Shown here piece after piece: positions 50,793-59,742 of a stretch of DNA of 64,000 nt. The stretch covers positions 7,203 to 71,202 of the forward strand of contig CAZKMA010000021.1 in assembly GCA_964553615.1 (NCBI GenBank). Reading direction: 5' to 3'. A model generated the notes under the pieces. It was not told where the DNA came from. It saw nothing but the letters and a program-made list of their open reading frames with translations, and made no database searches. How positions within the stretch are numbered: the first letter of the stretch is position 1; each line of letters opens with the position of its first letter. A program made the position numbers and the translations under genes. This stretch comes from DATKUC01 sp964553615. GTDB lineage: Bacteria > Spirochaetota > Spirochaetia > DSM-27196 > DATKUC01.

Positions 50793-51344
50793 ATGAATGC
50801 AGACAATGACCACGACATGACACGTTCACGAATTGAGAAAACGTACCGCGAAGGCAGGAAGGGTTTCCTGCGCCGCGCGCGGCGTGCAGCCGGGTCACTG
50901 GTAGATGCGGAGGATGTTGTTCAGGATGCGTTTCTGGCGGCACTTGCCAACATCGACGCGCTGACTCTCGTGAACAACGCAACCTCGTGGGTCTACACCG
51001 CAATACGGAATCGAGCAATCGATTTGTGGAGACGCAGCAGGACCCGGGAGGCGTCGGGGCAAATTGACATTGCCGACGAGACGCTCTCGGAAATAGCGTT
51101 TGCCACCGGGCTTCGTCCAGACGACGCATTCATTCTGGGGGAACTCTCGGATGCGCTTGTGGATGCGATAGACGCGCTGCCTGAACCGCAGCGGGCGGTT
51201 ATCCATGCACAGGTATTTGAAGGAACAACGTTTCGAGAGATTTCTGAGCAATCCGGGATTCCGATTGAGACATTGGCGGCCCGAAAGCGCGCTGCAGTGC
51301 GTGCGCTGGGTCTGGCCCTTCGTGGCTGGATCGAGGAAGACTAA
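50793..51344 (+). CDS. ECF-type RNA polymerase sigma factor
   Basis: A 183-residue sigma factor. Region 2 has VDAEDVVQDAFLAALANIDAL and TSWVYTAIRNRAIDLWRRS; region 4 has FEGTTFREISEQSGIPIETLAARKRAAVRAL. ATG 50793 follows GGGAAGA; the in-frame start at 50649 is rejected as it has no ribosome site and the extension is low-complexity. It is followed 25 bp later by a small membrane protein gene, likely co-transcribed. Confidence 0.85.
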   Translation: MNADNDHDMTRSRIEKTYREGRKGFLRRARRAAGSLVDAEDVVQDAFLAALANIDALTLVNNATSWVYTAIRNRAIDLWRRSRTREASGQIDIADETLSEIAFATGLRPDDAFILGELSDALVDAIDALPEPQRAVIHAQVFEGTTFREISEQSGIPIETLAARKRAAVRALGLALRGWIEED

Positions 51345-51369
51345 GACGAGCCGCATGGAGGAGGAGACT

Positions 51370-51738
51370 ATGGTACGAGAACACGGGGATGGGCGCCGGC
51401 GGCGGCACCTTGATTGGCAAAGCCGCGGAATCGGCGTGAAAATTGGAATTATCATTGCAGGGATCTGCGCAGCCGGAGGGTTCTTTGTCCTTTTCGGATA
51501 CGTGGTAGTGTGGCTCTGGAACTGGTTGATGCCGGCTATCTTCAATCTCCCGGCTATCGGTTTCTGGCAGGCATGGGGGCTCCTTGTCCTTTCGAGCATC
51601 CTGTTCAAAGGCCATCCATCGGCAAATCAGTATCGCCATGACCGACGCCGCAAGCGGGCGCTTCGGGAGCGCCTCCACGACTTCGAGAACAACAACCGGC
51701 CGGAAGATGGGATTGCCGGAGCGGACGGTGTGGTCTGA
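51370..51738 (+). CDS. Small membrane protein paired with sigma factor
   Basis: A 122-residue protein with two hydrophobic segments (about residues 21-50 and 60-80): KIGIIIAGICAAGGFFVLFGYVVVWLWNWLMPAIFNLPAIGFWQAWGLLVLSSILFKG. This pattern, with a PAI(x)FWQAxGLLxLSxILF run, is seen in small proteins next to sigma-70 genes in other bacteria. A basic tail follows (HDRRRKRALRERLHDFE). It may bind the sigma factor, but this is not proven. ATG 51370 after GGAGGAGGAG is preferred to ATG 51355. Confidence 0.7.
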   Translation: MVREHGDGRRRRHLDWQSRGIGVKIGIIIAGICAAGGFFVLFGYVVVWLWNWLMPAIFNLPAIGFWQAWGLLVLSSILFKGHPSANQYRHDRRRKRALRERLHDFENNNRPEDGIAGADGVV

Positions 51739-51787
51739 CGGCGGTGCACGTCTGTCCGTGGTGGCTCGGATCGCTTCCGGCGATTCC

Positions 51788-51847
51788 GAGCCGGCGGCTA
51801 TCGAAGCCGGCGGCAATCGAGCCGGCGGCTATCGAAGCCGATGGCGG
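51788..51847. repeat. Four-copy GC-rich tandem repeat
   Basis: Four copies of a 15-16-base unit close to GAGCCGGCGGCTATC, the last imperfect, lie in the gap between the sigma operon and the pseudouridine synthase gene on the other strand. Confidence 0.75.
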
Positions 51848-51855
51848 CGTGGTAG

Positions 51856-52611
51856 TTACACCGGCGCGAGATGGTCGTACTTTGTGAGCACCTTCAACAG
51901 ATAGGCAAAGTCTTTGGGATACGGTGCCTCGAATGAACAATCTCGATCGAAAAGACGGAACGCAAGAGAGTGCAGATGAATTGATGGGCGCAGGATGATT
52001 GCCCGCTCTTCCTCATCCACTGCTTTCCGGTACCCAGGCTTCAGGCGGGACAGGAAGGGAAACTCGCCGCGGTAGAGCGGATCGGCCAGGAGCGGGAAAC
52101 CCTCTCGCGTCAGGTGAGCGCGGATCTGGAGTCGACGGCCCGTAAGCGGCACACAGCTCAGCAGCGAAAAGCGCGAGGAGGACGCAAGCGTTGATACGAC
52201 AGTGGTGGCCGGTCGACCCTTGCGGGTGTCAACCACCGAACGGAAAACCTGCGTGTGGGTGGTATCCGACTTGACGGCGGTGAGTCGAACCGGCCAGACA
52301 ATTTCGTGGTCAACGAACGCAGACCGTCCCCATACGACTGCATGAAAGATCGCGGTAGTCTCCGACTTCCGGAATCGCTGGGCAAGGTCCTTGAAAACCG
52401 GAAAAGACCTGGCTGCAACCACAATTCCACTGATGTCCGTATCCACACGGTTGCAGAGTCTGCTCCCCGGTGCGTAGCTTCCGAGCAGCAAGGAGAGGTT
52501 CGGCGCACGTACGTCGTTTTCCGTGGAGATGGCAACTCCGGCGGGCTTGCTCAGGACGATCAGATCATCGTCCTCGTGAAGGATCATCTCTTCAATGCGC
52601 GGCTGTTTCAT
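51856..52611 (-). CDS. RluA-family pseudouridine synthase
   Basis: A 251-residue enzyme. SRLCNRVDTDISGIVVAAR holds the catalytic aspartate of the RLD-type motif, here RVD, and LTGRRLQIRAHL plus HLHSLAFRL are other family blocks. DDDLIVLSKPAGVAI at the N-terminus is typical, with no S4 domain. The RNA target is unknown. ATG 52611 overlaps the amylosucrase stop (ATGA), so the two are coupled, an unrelated pairing. Confidence 0.85.
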   Translation of the reverse strand: MKQPRIEEMILHEDDDLIVLSKPAGVAISTENDVRAPNLSLLLGSYAPGSRLCNRVDTDISGIVVAARSFPVFKDLAQRFRKSETTAIFHAVVWGRSAFVDHEIVWPVRLTAVKSDTTHTQVFRSVVDTRKGRPATTVVSTLASSSRFSLLSCVPLTGRRLQIRAHLTREGFPLLADPLYRGEFPFLSRLKPGYRKAVDEEERAIILRPSIHLHSLAFRLFDRDCSFEAPYPKDFAYLLKVLTKYDHLAPV

Positions 52612-54545
52612 ATTGTACCCCGGCGCATGAGCCAGACGGTCTGATACGGTTCCAGAACCAGCGGTTCGACTGCCGAATGCGGCGAGTTCGTAATAAGATC
52701 CGTAAACGAAATTCCTTCTCCCTCCGCTCGCAGAATACTTCCCGGGAAGTTGATTTTCTGCTCGCCAAAATTCGCCAGCACGAACAACCGCGACGCAGCA
52801 TGTTCTCGGACAAAGCCGAGGACGTGAGGATTCCTGGTATCTGGAAACTGTGTCGGAACGGAAGCTGCAAACACCGGGTGACCTTTCCTTATCCGGATCA
52901 TCTGCTCGAGCCTGGTAAAGACTCTGCCGACCGGACTGTGAGGCTCGGCGCGGAGTCGGTCGCGCTCCGGATCGTATTTCGGGCGATGAACCCAACGTGA
53001 GTCGTGCGCCTTGACCGGGTCTTTCGTGAACGAGTAGTCATTGAGGGTGGCAAGTTCGTCTCCAAGGTAGATCAGCGGAATTCCGCCGACCGCGAGGATG
53101 ATGCTGTGAACGAGAATTATCCGGCGAACCGCGAGTTCGACCTCGACCTCAGTCTCTTCTGCCAGCGCTTTCTCGAGTCCCGATAGAGATGCGCAGGTGC
53201 CTGAAATGCGGCAGTCTCGTGTTTCGGGATTATACTGGAACGGCATTCCGCGCGCAAAGCTTCCCGGGAAAACACCCGTGTAAAAGTCGTTCAGAAACAT
53301 GCGGTGGTCGAAACCATTTTTCCCCATAGCGGCCGCGTCTTCGTCGGAAAAGGTCCAACCGATATCATCGTGACATCGCACGTAGTTGACCCACGAACAA
53401 CTGTTCGGAATTTCAAAACGCTTCTGCATCGAGTAGCGCAGTAAGTCTATCTCCCGCGTGGCGAGTCCCTCCCACAGGAGAGCCATGAGAAGCGGATTGT
53501 AAGAGAGGGCACATTCATCCTTGCTGATGTACTGTTCCACCTCATCAGGGTGCACAATAGCCTCGGACTTGAACATGAGCGACGGACAGGCAAGCGCTGA
53601 GACCGCGTTGAACGCCTGAATGAGCGTGTGCGCCTGCGGAAGATTCTCACACGTGGTGCCCTCCTCCTTCCATGTAAAGGCAAGCGCGTCCAGTCGAAGA
53701 ACATCCACGCCGCAGTTGGCGAGGAAGATCATCTCCTCGCACATGCTGCGGAACACTTCCGGATTATGATAGTTCAGATCCCACTGGTAACTGTTGAAGG
53801 TTGTCCACACCCACTTCTGCACATCTTCACGGTAGGTGAAATTTCCACGCCGAACCTGGGGGAATATTTCCCGAAGGTTTTTTTCGAACCTGTCAGGCAT
53901 GGTCCTGTCCGGAAAGAGGAAATAGTAATCCTCGTAGGCCGGGTCGCCCTGCAGCGCTCGAACCGCCCACTCGTGTTCATCGGAGGTGTGATTGAAAACA
54001 AAATCCACTACCAGGCTGATTTCTGCACCGTGGAGCTTATCCGTGAGCGTGCGAAGATCCGCTATGGTTCCGAGATTCGGTTGCACTGCGCGGTAGCTGG
54101 AGACTGCGTAACCTCCATCGTTTTCCCCTTCAGGACAGGCAAAGAACGGCATGAGATGGAGATACGTCACGCCAAGTTGCTTCAGGTAAGGAATGCGGTC
54201 TTGCATTCCTGCAAGGTCTTTGGCGTACAAGTCGACATAACAGACCGCACCGAGCATCTGCTCGGACGTGAACCATGACGGAGACTCCTCCCGAATACGG
54301 TCAAGAGATCTCAGCTCTTTCGGCCTTGCAGACCAACCATTCAGTGCGGTCTTGAGTATTCGTTCAAGGTGGTAGAAAAAGTCGAATTGATTTCCATAGA
54401 GTCCGAGGAGCAACCGGAACAGTCGTTCGAAGTGATGCTCGAGCCGTTGCGCAAATAGCTGGAAGCTTTGCAGCTCCGCTTCCGGCAGATTTTCTCCAAG
54501 GCGGGGCAGGAGGCGATCAAGGGTCCGTCGTGCATCGGGAGACAT
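52608..54545 (-). CDS. Amylosucrase-like GH13 enzyme
   Basis: A 645-residue GH13 subfamily 4 enzyme that builds an alpha-glucan from sucrose. Helical N-terminal region, then the barrel: GVDVLRLDALAF (nucleophile), LMFKSEAIVHPDEV (acid), YVRCHDDIGWTF (third acid), FNHTSDEHEW. The long GGIPLIYLGDELATLNDYSFTKDP and R in VHRPKYD fit amylosucrase more than sucrose phosphorylase. Starts ATG 54545; TTG 54560 is possible. Nearest sugar gene is the GpgS-EIIA fusion at 48.7 kb. Confidence 0.85.
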   Translation of the reverse strand: MSPDARRTLDRLLPRLGENLPEAELQSFQLFAQRLEHHFERLFRLLLGLYGNQFDFFYHLERILKTALNGWSARPKELRSLDRIREESPSWFTSEQMLGAVCYVDLYAKDLAGMQDRIPYLKQLGVTYLHLMPFFACPEGENDGGYAVSSYRAVQPNLGTIADLRTLTDKLHGAEISLVVDFVFNHTSDEHEWAVRALQGDPAYEDYYFLFPDRTMPDRFEKNLREIFPQVRRGNFTYREDVQKWVWTTFNSYQWDLNYHNPEVFRSMCEEMIFLANCGVDVLRLDALAFTWKEEGTTCENLPQAHTLIQAFNAVSALACPSLMFKSEAIVHPDEVEQYISKDECALSYNPLLMALLWEGLATREIDLLRYSMQKRFEIPNSCSWVNYVRCHDDIGWTFSDEDAAAMGKNGFDHRMFLNDFYTGVFPGSFARGMPFQYNPETRDCRISGTCASLSGLEKALAEETEVEVELAVRRIILVHSIILAVGGIPLIYLGDELATLNDYSFTKDPVKAHDSRWVHRPKYDPERDRLRAEPHSPVGRVFTRLEQMIRIRKGHPVFAASVPTQFPDTRNPHVLGFVREHAASRLFVLANFGEQKINFPGSILRAEGEGISFTDLITNSPHSAVEPLVLEPYQTVWLMRRGTI

Positions 54546-54698
54546 GACCCTATTAAACAACAGAACCGTTGCCGTTTCAAGTTGCTTCCGGTTTCCGACG
54601 CCGGGACGTCATTTTTTCCGTTGGACTTCCGGAAAACGGGCGCAGTGATTATCGTTTTCAGATATAATGGTGAATCGGGGCGCTATAACGCGGTTGAT

Positions 54699-56339
54699 AT
54701 GAGCACATGGACAGTTCCCGGAGCGGTCTTCGGCTTCGGCAGTACAGTATTTCTCTTCGGCGTATTCCTGTATCTCTATATTCGCGAACATCGGCAACCG
54801 CTATTCTGGTTGACCATTGCGTGGGGTCTCTACGGTGTCCGCTATGTTATAGAGTTGCTGGAGATAGTGATTGGTTCGTCCACGCTGGAGCGGACACTCA
54901 TTCAGGTTCTCGTCATCCTCAGCGCCAACTTCCTCGTGCTCGGCACTCATACCCTTACCGGCCGGAGAGGGACTTTCCGTTTGACCGCCGTCTCTCTGGT
55001 TGCCGTTGTATTTGTTATTGGGTTCTCCTTTTTCCCGGGGCTCAATCTTGCTTCAACTTTGCTCGCCTTTGCTTTTACCGGTAGTCTGTACATCTGGATC
55101 GGGGTAGTGTTCCTTGGTGTTCAGTCGGAGGCTTCTATCGGGTCCCGAGCCACGGCCGTGTTGTTTATTCTCTGGGGGCTCCATAAGTTTGACTATCCGT
55201 TTCTCCGGCAGCACCCGGTCGCTGCGGGATGGGGTTTCCTTCTCGCTGCGCTTCTGGGCATGGGCACCGCAATCTCGATTCTCCTGCACTATCTGGATGT
55301 GAGCAAGAACGCACTGGTCCGGAGTGAAAAGCTGTACAGGTTGCTCTCCGAACGTGCTCACGACATGATATTCCGGTACACTTTCGACCCCAGTCCGTCT
55401 TTTGAGTATGTGAGTCCGTCCAGCACAACCCTCGTCGGCTACTCGCCGGAGGAACATTATGCAGATCCTTCGCTTGCCGGCAAAATAGTGCATCCCGACG
55501 ATCGAGCCATTTTTACCTCGATACCGCAGTCGAACACGGGGGATATCCGCACCTTCCGCGTCATTCACCGGGATGGACGTGTTATCTGGCTCGAACAGTT
55601 ATCCACGATCCTGCGCAACGAAAAAGGACGAACCATTGCGGTCGAGGGAACAATCCGGGATGTCTCGACGCGTGTTGAAAGGGAGGAGATGCTGCGCCGA
55701 GGCGAAGAACATCTGCATAGCGCTGTGCGCGAAAAGGATACGCTTCTTCAGGAACTCCATCATCTGGTAAATAATAATCTGGCCATCATACTCAGCCTTG
55801 TAGATTTCGAGATGCGGAAATACGGTGGCGCGGTCATGCCGGCACTTCGGAAAATCCAGCGCCGCGTAATGTCCGTTGCGTTGATCCACTCGCTTCTCTA
55901 CAACGGCAAGGATTCCCGGAGTCTGGATTTCCGGCAATATTGTCAATCTCTCGTGGAACATATCCGGGTAACATATCCGAAACCCTCGGCACGGCATGAG
56001 ATCGTCGTTTCGATTGCCGCAGGAAATCTGGATATCGACCGGGCGAAGTCGTGTGGACTGATCATATCGGAGCTCGTCCCGAATGCGCTCGAACACGCGT
56101 TCGGGACCGGTGAGACTCAAGGAAGGGTGGAAGTCACATTCTCATGCGAGTCCGAAAGGTGTACTCTTGTCGTCTGTGATAACGGCTGTGGTTTCCCGCC
56201 GGACTTTGACTGGCGTCGGAAAACGAACTCCGGCCTCTTTATCGTGAGTTCCCTGTGTGACCAGCTCGACGCTCACATGAACATTCAATCAACACCCGGT
56301 CTTCGCGTGGAAGTTTCATTTCCCAGGAAAGGGAGGTAG
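54699..56339 (+). CDS. PAS sensor histidine kinase (HisKA_2 type)
   Basis: A 546-residue kinase. Seven or so TM segments fill residues 1-210, a 7TM-like sensor. A PAS fold follows (about 225-340: LLSERAHDMIFRYTFDPSPSFEYVSPSSTTLVGYSPEE). The kinase H box is LLQELHHLVNNNLAIILSLV, and the ATPase has CGLIISELVPNALEHAF and VVCDNGCGFPPDF. ATG 54699 is preceded by a TATAAT-like box at 54663. The response regulator starts 2 bp after it. Confidence 0.87.
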   Translation: MSTWTVPGAVFGFGSTVFLFGVFLYLYIREHRQPLFWLTIAWGLYGVRYVIELLEIVIGSSTLERTLIQVLVILSANFLVLGTHTLTGRRGTFRLTAVSLVAVVFVIGFSFFPGLNLASTLLAFAFTGSLYIWIGVVFLGVQSEASIGSRATAVLFILWGLHKFDYPFLRQHPVAAGWGFLLAALLGMGTAISILLHYLDVSKNALVRSEKLYRLLSERAHDMIFRYTFDPSPSFEYVSPSSTTLVGYSPEEHYADPSLAGKIVHPDDRAIFTSIPQSNTGDIRTFRVIHRDGRVIWLEQLSTILRNEKGRTIAVEGTIRDVSTRVEREEMLRRGEEHLHSAVREKDTLLQELHHLVNNNLAIILSLVDFEMRKYGGAVMPALRKIQRRVMSVALIHSLLYNGKDSRSLDFRQYCQSLVEHIRVTYPKPSARHEIVVSIAAGNLDIDRAKSCGLIISELVPNALEHAFGTGETQGRVEVTFSCESERCTLVVCDNGCGFPPDFDWRRKTNSGLFIVSSLCDQLDAHMNIQSTPGLRVEVSFPRKGR

Positions 56340-56341
56340 CT

Positions 56342-56731
56342 GTGGCAGAGCCTGCGATCATTCGAGTGCTTGTCGTTGAAGACGAAGCGTTGATCCGGAT
56401 GACACTCCGGTTCATGCTCGAGGACCTCGGTTGTGAGGTGGTCGGGGAAACTTCCTACGGCGAGGATGTGCGCATGATGTGCGAGGAGGTATCTCCGGAG
56501 GTGGTATTCATGGACATCCGGCTCAAGGGAACTATGGACGGAATCCAGGCGGCCGGCCAGGTGAACGAAGCAGGCAATGCTGCGATTGTCTTCATGAGCG
56601 CCTACGATTACGCCGGAAGAACTCAGGCCGGCAATCTGAGGAATGTCGTGGCCTTTGTCGGAAAGCCGTTTCTGCAAGAAGACATCGAAACCGTACTTCC
56701 GGCAGTTCGGAAACTCAGGAGTACGGATTAG
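56342..56731 (+). CDS. Response regulator receiver protein
   Basis: A 129-residue single-receiver protein. VLVVEDEALIRMTLRFML has the acidic pocket, the phosphate-accepting Asp is in VVFMDIRLKGTMDGI, and the Lys is in VAFVGKPFLQEDI. No output domain. GTG 56342 follows GGGAGG at the end of the kinase gene; the two form a two-component pair. Confidence 0.9.
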   Translation: MAEPAIIRVLVVEDEALIRMTLRFMLEDLGCEVVGETSYGEDVRMMCEEVSPEVVFMDIRLKGTMDGIQAAGQVNEAGNAAIVFMSAYDYAGRTQAGNLRNVVAFVGKPFLQEDIETVLPAVRKLRSTD

Positions 56732-56744
56732 CGGTGCATCTGTC

Positions 56745-57074
56745 TCACTCGCCCGGACTATCTTCGAATACCACTGCAGTGCCGTATGCCATGAGTTCCG
56801 AAGCACCCTGCATCATGGAAGTCGTCGTGAATCGTACCGCAACCACCGCGTTGGCACCGAGCTCCTTTGCGTCTTCCATCATCCGGTCAAGGGCCTGCTC
56901 GCGGGATTCCGCCATCATCTTCGTGTAGTCGACTATTTCTCCGCCGACCAGGTTCTTGAATGCCGCCATCAAATCCCGCCCGATATGTCGGGCACGAATT
57001 GTGTTTCCGCGTACGAGTCCAAGGACCCGGCCGATTCGCTTCCCGGGAATAGTTTCGGTGGTTACCAGAATCAT
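56745..57074 (-). CDS. YbjQ (UPF0145) family protein
   Basis: A 109-residue protein. MILVTTETIPGKRIGRVLGLVRGNTIRARHIGRDLMAAFKNLVGGEIVDYTKMM is the family signature, and ELGANAVVAVRFTTTSMM ends the domain. The function is unknown; it is a heavy-metal-binding-like fold and multimer former. It ends the ABC-sigma operon, with ATGA overlap to the anti-sigma gene. Confidence 0.88.
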   Translation of the reverse strand: MILVTTETIPGKRIGRVLGLVRGNTIRARHIGRDLMAAFKNLVGGEIVDYTKMMAESREQALDRMMEDAKELGANAVVAVRFTTTSMMQGASELMAYGTAVVFEDSPGE

Positions 57075-57505
57075 CGGATCACCTCTTTATATCGATCGTT
57101 GCGGGATTCCCGTATTCTATCCGAAATGGTAATACCGAGTAAGATCAGAAAACCCGTAACCGCGACAGCCACGATCCCCTTGACCCAGATGTCGGCTCTG
57201 TCCGTGGTGAACAGGGTAATAATCGCATAGACCAGCAGTAACACGTAGGAACCGATGAAGAGTCCGAAGCCGACCGAACTGCCGATCTTTCGCGTGGTCT
57301 TCTTTGCCACCGCATCGTACCACTCTACCGGTCTTTCGGGTGCAGTAGTGCTTTCCAGACGGCGGCGAAGTCTGAGCAACTCGACGTATTCGTTCCTCAG
57401 GTCATATGAGCCTTCCACCTGTGACATGACCTCCGCTATTTCCTGCTCCGGCAGCTCGTTGTCTACGAGCGCCTGGATCTTGAGCTTCAGTTCTTCGATT
57501 TTCAC
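57071..57505 (-). CDS. Putative anti-sigma factor, two-TM
   Basis: A 144-residue protein. The N-terminal part (MKIEELKLKIQALVDNELPEQEIAEVMSQVEGSYDLRNEYVELLRLRRRLE) is the helical zinc-less anti-sigma type domain, and two TM helices follow at about residues 75-95 and 105-125. Start overlaps the sigma stop (ATGA) and the end overlaps ybjQ, so it is under the same control. It would hold the ECF sigma on the membrane. Confidence 0.75.
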   Translation of the reverse strand: MKIEELKLKIQALVDNELPEQEIAEVMSQVEGSYDLRNEYVELLRLRRRLESTTAPERPVEWYDAVAKKTTRKIGSSVGFGLFIGSYVLLLVYAIITLFTTDRADIWVKGIVAVAVTGFLILLGITISDRIRESRNDRYKEVIR

Positions 57506-58074
57506 TGCGACTCCTCCTTCAGAAGGACTTTCTTCAGATTCATTCGCGCGTTGTACAACCGTGACATGACGGTTCCAACCGGAATCTCCAGAATTTCGGC
57601 CATTTCAGCATAGGTCGAATTCTCAAAATGCTTCAGAATGATGATTTCCCGATGCTCGCTGCTGAGCTCTCCGAGCGCCCGGTGAAGCGCAGCATTCTCC
57701 TGCTCGGCAACCAATGCCGCGTCAGGGTCCGGCGTAACGTCCGACAGAAGTGCATCCTGGTCTCCCAGGTTCACGGTGCGACTACGTCGTTTCCGGTGCG
57801 TTGATGTGAGGTTGCGGGCAATTCGGTACAGCCACGGGTAGAAAGGTCGACAGACTTCGAACGAGGCGAGCGCGCGGTAGGCACGATAGAACGCCTCCTG
57901 CGTAAGGTCCGCCGCGTCCTCCGGGTTGCCCGTAAGATAGTAAATCGCCCGGTGCAGGCGCGGTCCGCATTCTCGAACGAGCACGCCGAACGCATTGCGG
58001 TCTCCCCTCTGTGCCCGCTGGATGAGCTCCGACTCACTGAGTGCGCTTTTATCGAGCATCTGTGTGCTTGCCAT
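57502..58074 (-). CDS. ECF-type RNA polymerase sigma factor
   Basis: A 190-residue sigma factor: region 2 EDAADLTQEAFYRAYRALASFEVCRPFYPWLYRIARNLTSTHRKR and region 4 FENSTYAEMAEILEIPVGTVMSRLYNARMNLKKVL. Similar to RpoE/SigW-like ECF factors. ATG 58074 is 3 bp from the permease stop; ATG 58059 is a second choice. The sigma/anti-sigma pair follows an ABC exporter, which may be its target or its signal source. Confidence 0.88.
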   Translation of the reverse strand: MASTQMLDKSALSESELIQRAQRGDRNAFGVLVRECGPRLHRAIYYLTGNPEDAADLTQEAFYRAYRALASFEVCRPFYPWLYRIARNLTSTHRKRRSRTVNLGDQDALLSDVTPDPDAALVAEQENAALHRALGELSSEHREIIILKHFENSTYAEMAEILEIPVGTVMSRLYNARMNLKKVLLKEESQ

Positions 58075-58077
58075 CTG

Positions 58078-59742
58078 CTACCGCCGGATTGCGAAGGAAC
58101 GCTCGTAGCGACGGTCGGCATAACGCAGGACTGAATGCCTGAGAACGAGCCATGCACCAAACGCTGCGGTGGCCGCGACAAAATTGGCAATGGATCCGGA
58201 TACACCCGCGTACGCCGCGACACCGGTAATCAACGCCAGCCCGAGGAGCCCGAGGATGACCAGTCCCATTGAGAGTAATACATTCATGTTCTGTTTCATT
58301 GCCTGTTGGGGATGACTCCAGTCGGTCAACGGCCGGCGAAGATCTCCATAGACAGTAATAAAAAAAAGCATGAGGAGAATTGGAATCCCGGCCACAACAA
58401 GCGAGATTGCTTCCAGTAGCGTGAAGCTCAGAAGAACCGACACAATGACGCTGTTGAGCGCGAACGCCGGGTAGAAGAGCAGGAAATAACATCCAAGTTT
58501 TCCGCCGACCTGCGTCGAACCCGGCAGAGGAAGACTCAGGCTGAAGGAGATATTCCGTCCTTCCCGAGAGATACTCGTGGCGGAGACTGTGTTGAATCCA
58601 GCCATCATTGAGAGGACCGCGAGTGTTATCGGTGCCGTGAAGGGGAAGCTTCGGATGGTTGGAACCATCGAAGCGAGGAGATCCTGCGGTGTAACGAGAA
58701 CAACGATGATCAAAACCAGCGGAATTGCCAGCACCTCGCCAATAGCCTCGAAGAGAAATGCGGAATTTGAGGTGAGGATGAAGAACTCCCTCGCGATAAG
58801 CGCTCGCACTACCGATCGTCGCGGGCGTACACTCTCCGTTGCGCGGTGTGCGTTTCTTCCCCGCGATTCGCCCTGACTGGTAAGCTGCGAAACATAGTTT
58901 GTGCGAACAATGGTCAAAACGCCCACGACAACAGCAATCTGAAAGACCACGAAGAGCATCAGAGCCAGTGGTGAGACGAACGCATCCGCGCCCCAGGATG
59001 CGGGAAATACGGCTCGCTCGATTCTCGAGAAGACATCCGCTGCTGTCTTCATTGCGGCCGTCGGCTGCATCCCCGCAAGACTCCCCATCATCGTTCGCGA
59101 AATGGCTACCTGGAATGCTATCAGCAGAAGGAAGAGAACGCCCATTCCCGAAGCTTCGAGCGCAACACGATGTTTGCTCACGTTCACTGCTCGCGTAATA
59201 GTGAAGACCAGAAGCAAGGCGAGGTTTACCGGCAGCAGACCGCCGAGCAGCATAGCAACTGCCGTGGCAACAATTCCGAGAAGGGATATTCCTGCGCCGA
59301 TGAAGTACACGCACACTGCCGGCACAAATGCGGCGAGGTAGATTGGGAAACTGTAGGCATAGAGAAGAAGATAGTTAACGCCGACTATGCGTCCGGGAGG
59401 AATGGGCAGTGCAAGCAGCATCCTCCCGTCGCGGGCAAGGTAGAAGACACTGAGGCCAAGCGGAAAGAGAGCGACAAATGTGAGCACCCACGCAACGAGC
59501 AACCCGGCAAACAGAACGAGTTCCTCGTTTCCTGTCGAGCGGCCGATCGCGAATATTGCCACATAGTTATTTATGAGGAAGAAGACCATGACCGCAGCCC
59601 CGACTGCGATTCCGAGCGCTGCCAGCGGCACAACCCATAGCTGGTCCTGACTTCGCAACTGCCTGAGCTTCGCACGCGAGAACCACGTGGTCGCCTCTAT
59701 CTTAGCCTTCAGAAGTGACAGTGTGCTGATCGAATTTTCCAT
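58078..59742 (-). CDS. ABC-2 type exporter permease
   Basis: A 554-residue membrane protein with 10-12 hydrophobic segments in two halves split by a polar loop (about residues 290-320). No clear domain signature, but with an ATPase gene overlapping by 41 bp upstream it is the permease of an ABC-2 exporter. The two-half layout with about 550 residues is like the bacteriocin or drug-export permeases. The solute is unknown. Confidence 0.75.
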   Translation of the reverse strand: MENSISTLSLLKAKIEATTWFSRAKLRQLRSQDQLWVVPLAALGIAVGAAVMVFFLINNYVAIFAIGRSTGNEELVLFAGLLVAWVLTFVALFPLGLSVFYLARDGRMLLALPIPPGRIVGVNYLLLYAYSFPIYLAAFVPAVCVYFIGAGISLLGIVATAVAMLLGGLLPVNLALLLVFTITRAVNVSKHRVALEASGMGVLFLLLIAFQVAISRTMMGSLAGMQPTAAMKTAADVFSRIERAVFPASWGADAFVSPLALMLFVVFQIAVVVGVLTIVRTNYVSQLTSQGESRGRNAHRATESVRPRRSVVRALIAREFFILTSNSAFLFEAIGEVLAIPLVLIIVVLVTPQDLLASMVPTIRSFPFTAPITLAVLSMMAGFNTVSATSISREGRNISFSLSLPLPGSTQVGGKLGCYFLLFYPAFALNSVIVSVLLSFTLLEAISLVVAGIPILLMLFFITVYGDLRRPLTDWSHPQQAMKQNMNVLLSMGLVILGLLGLALITGVAAYAGVSGSIANFVAATAAFGAWLVLRHSVLRYADRRYERSFAIRR

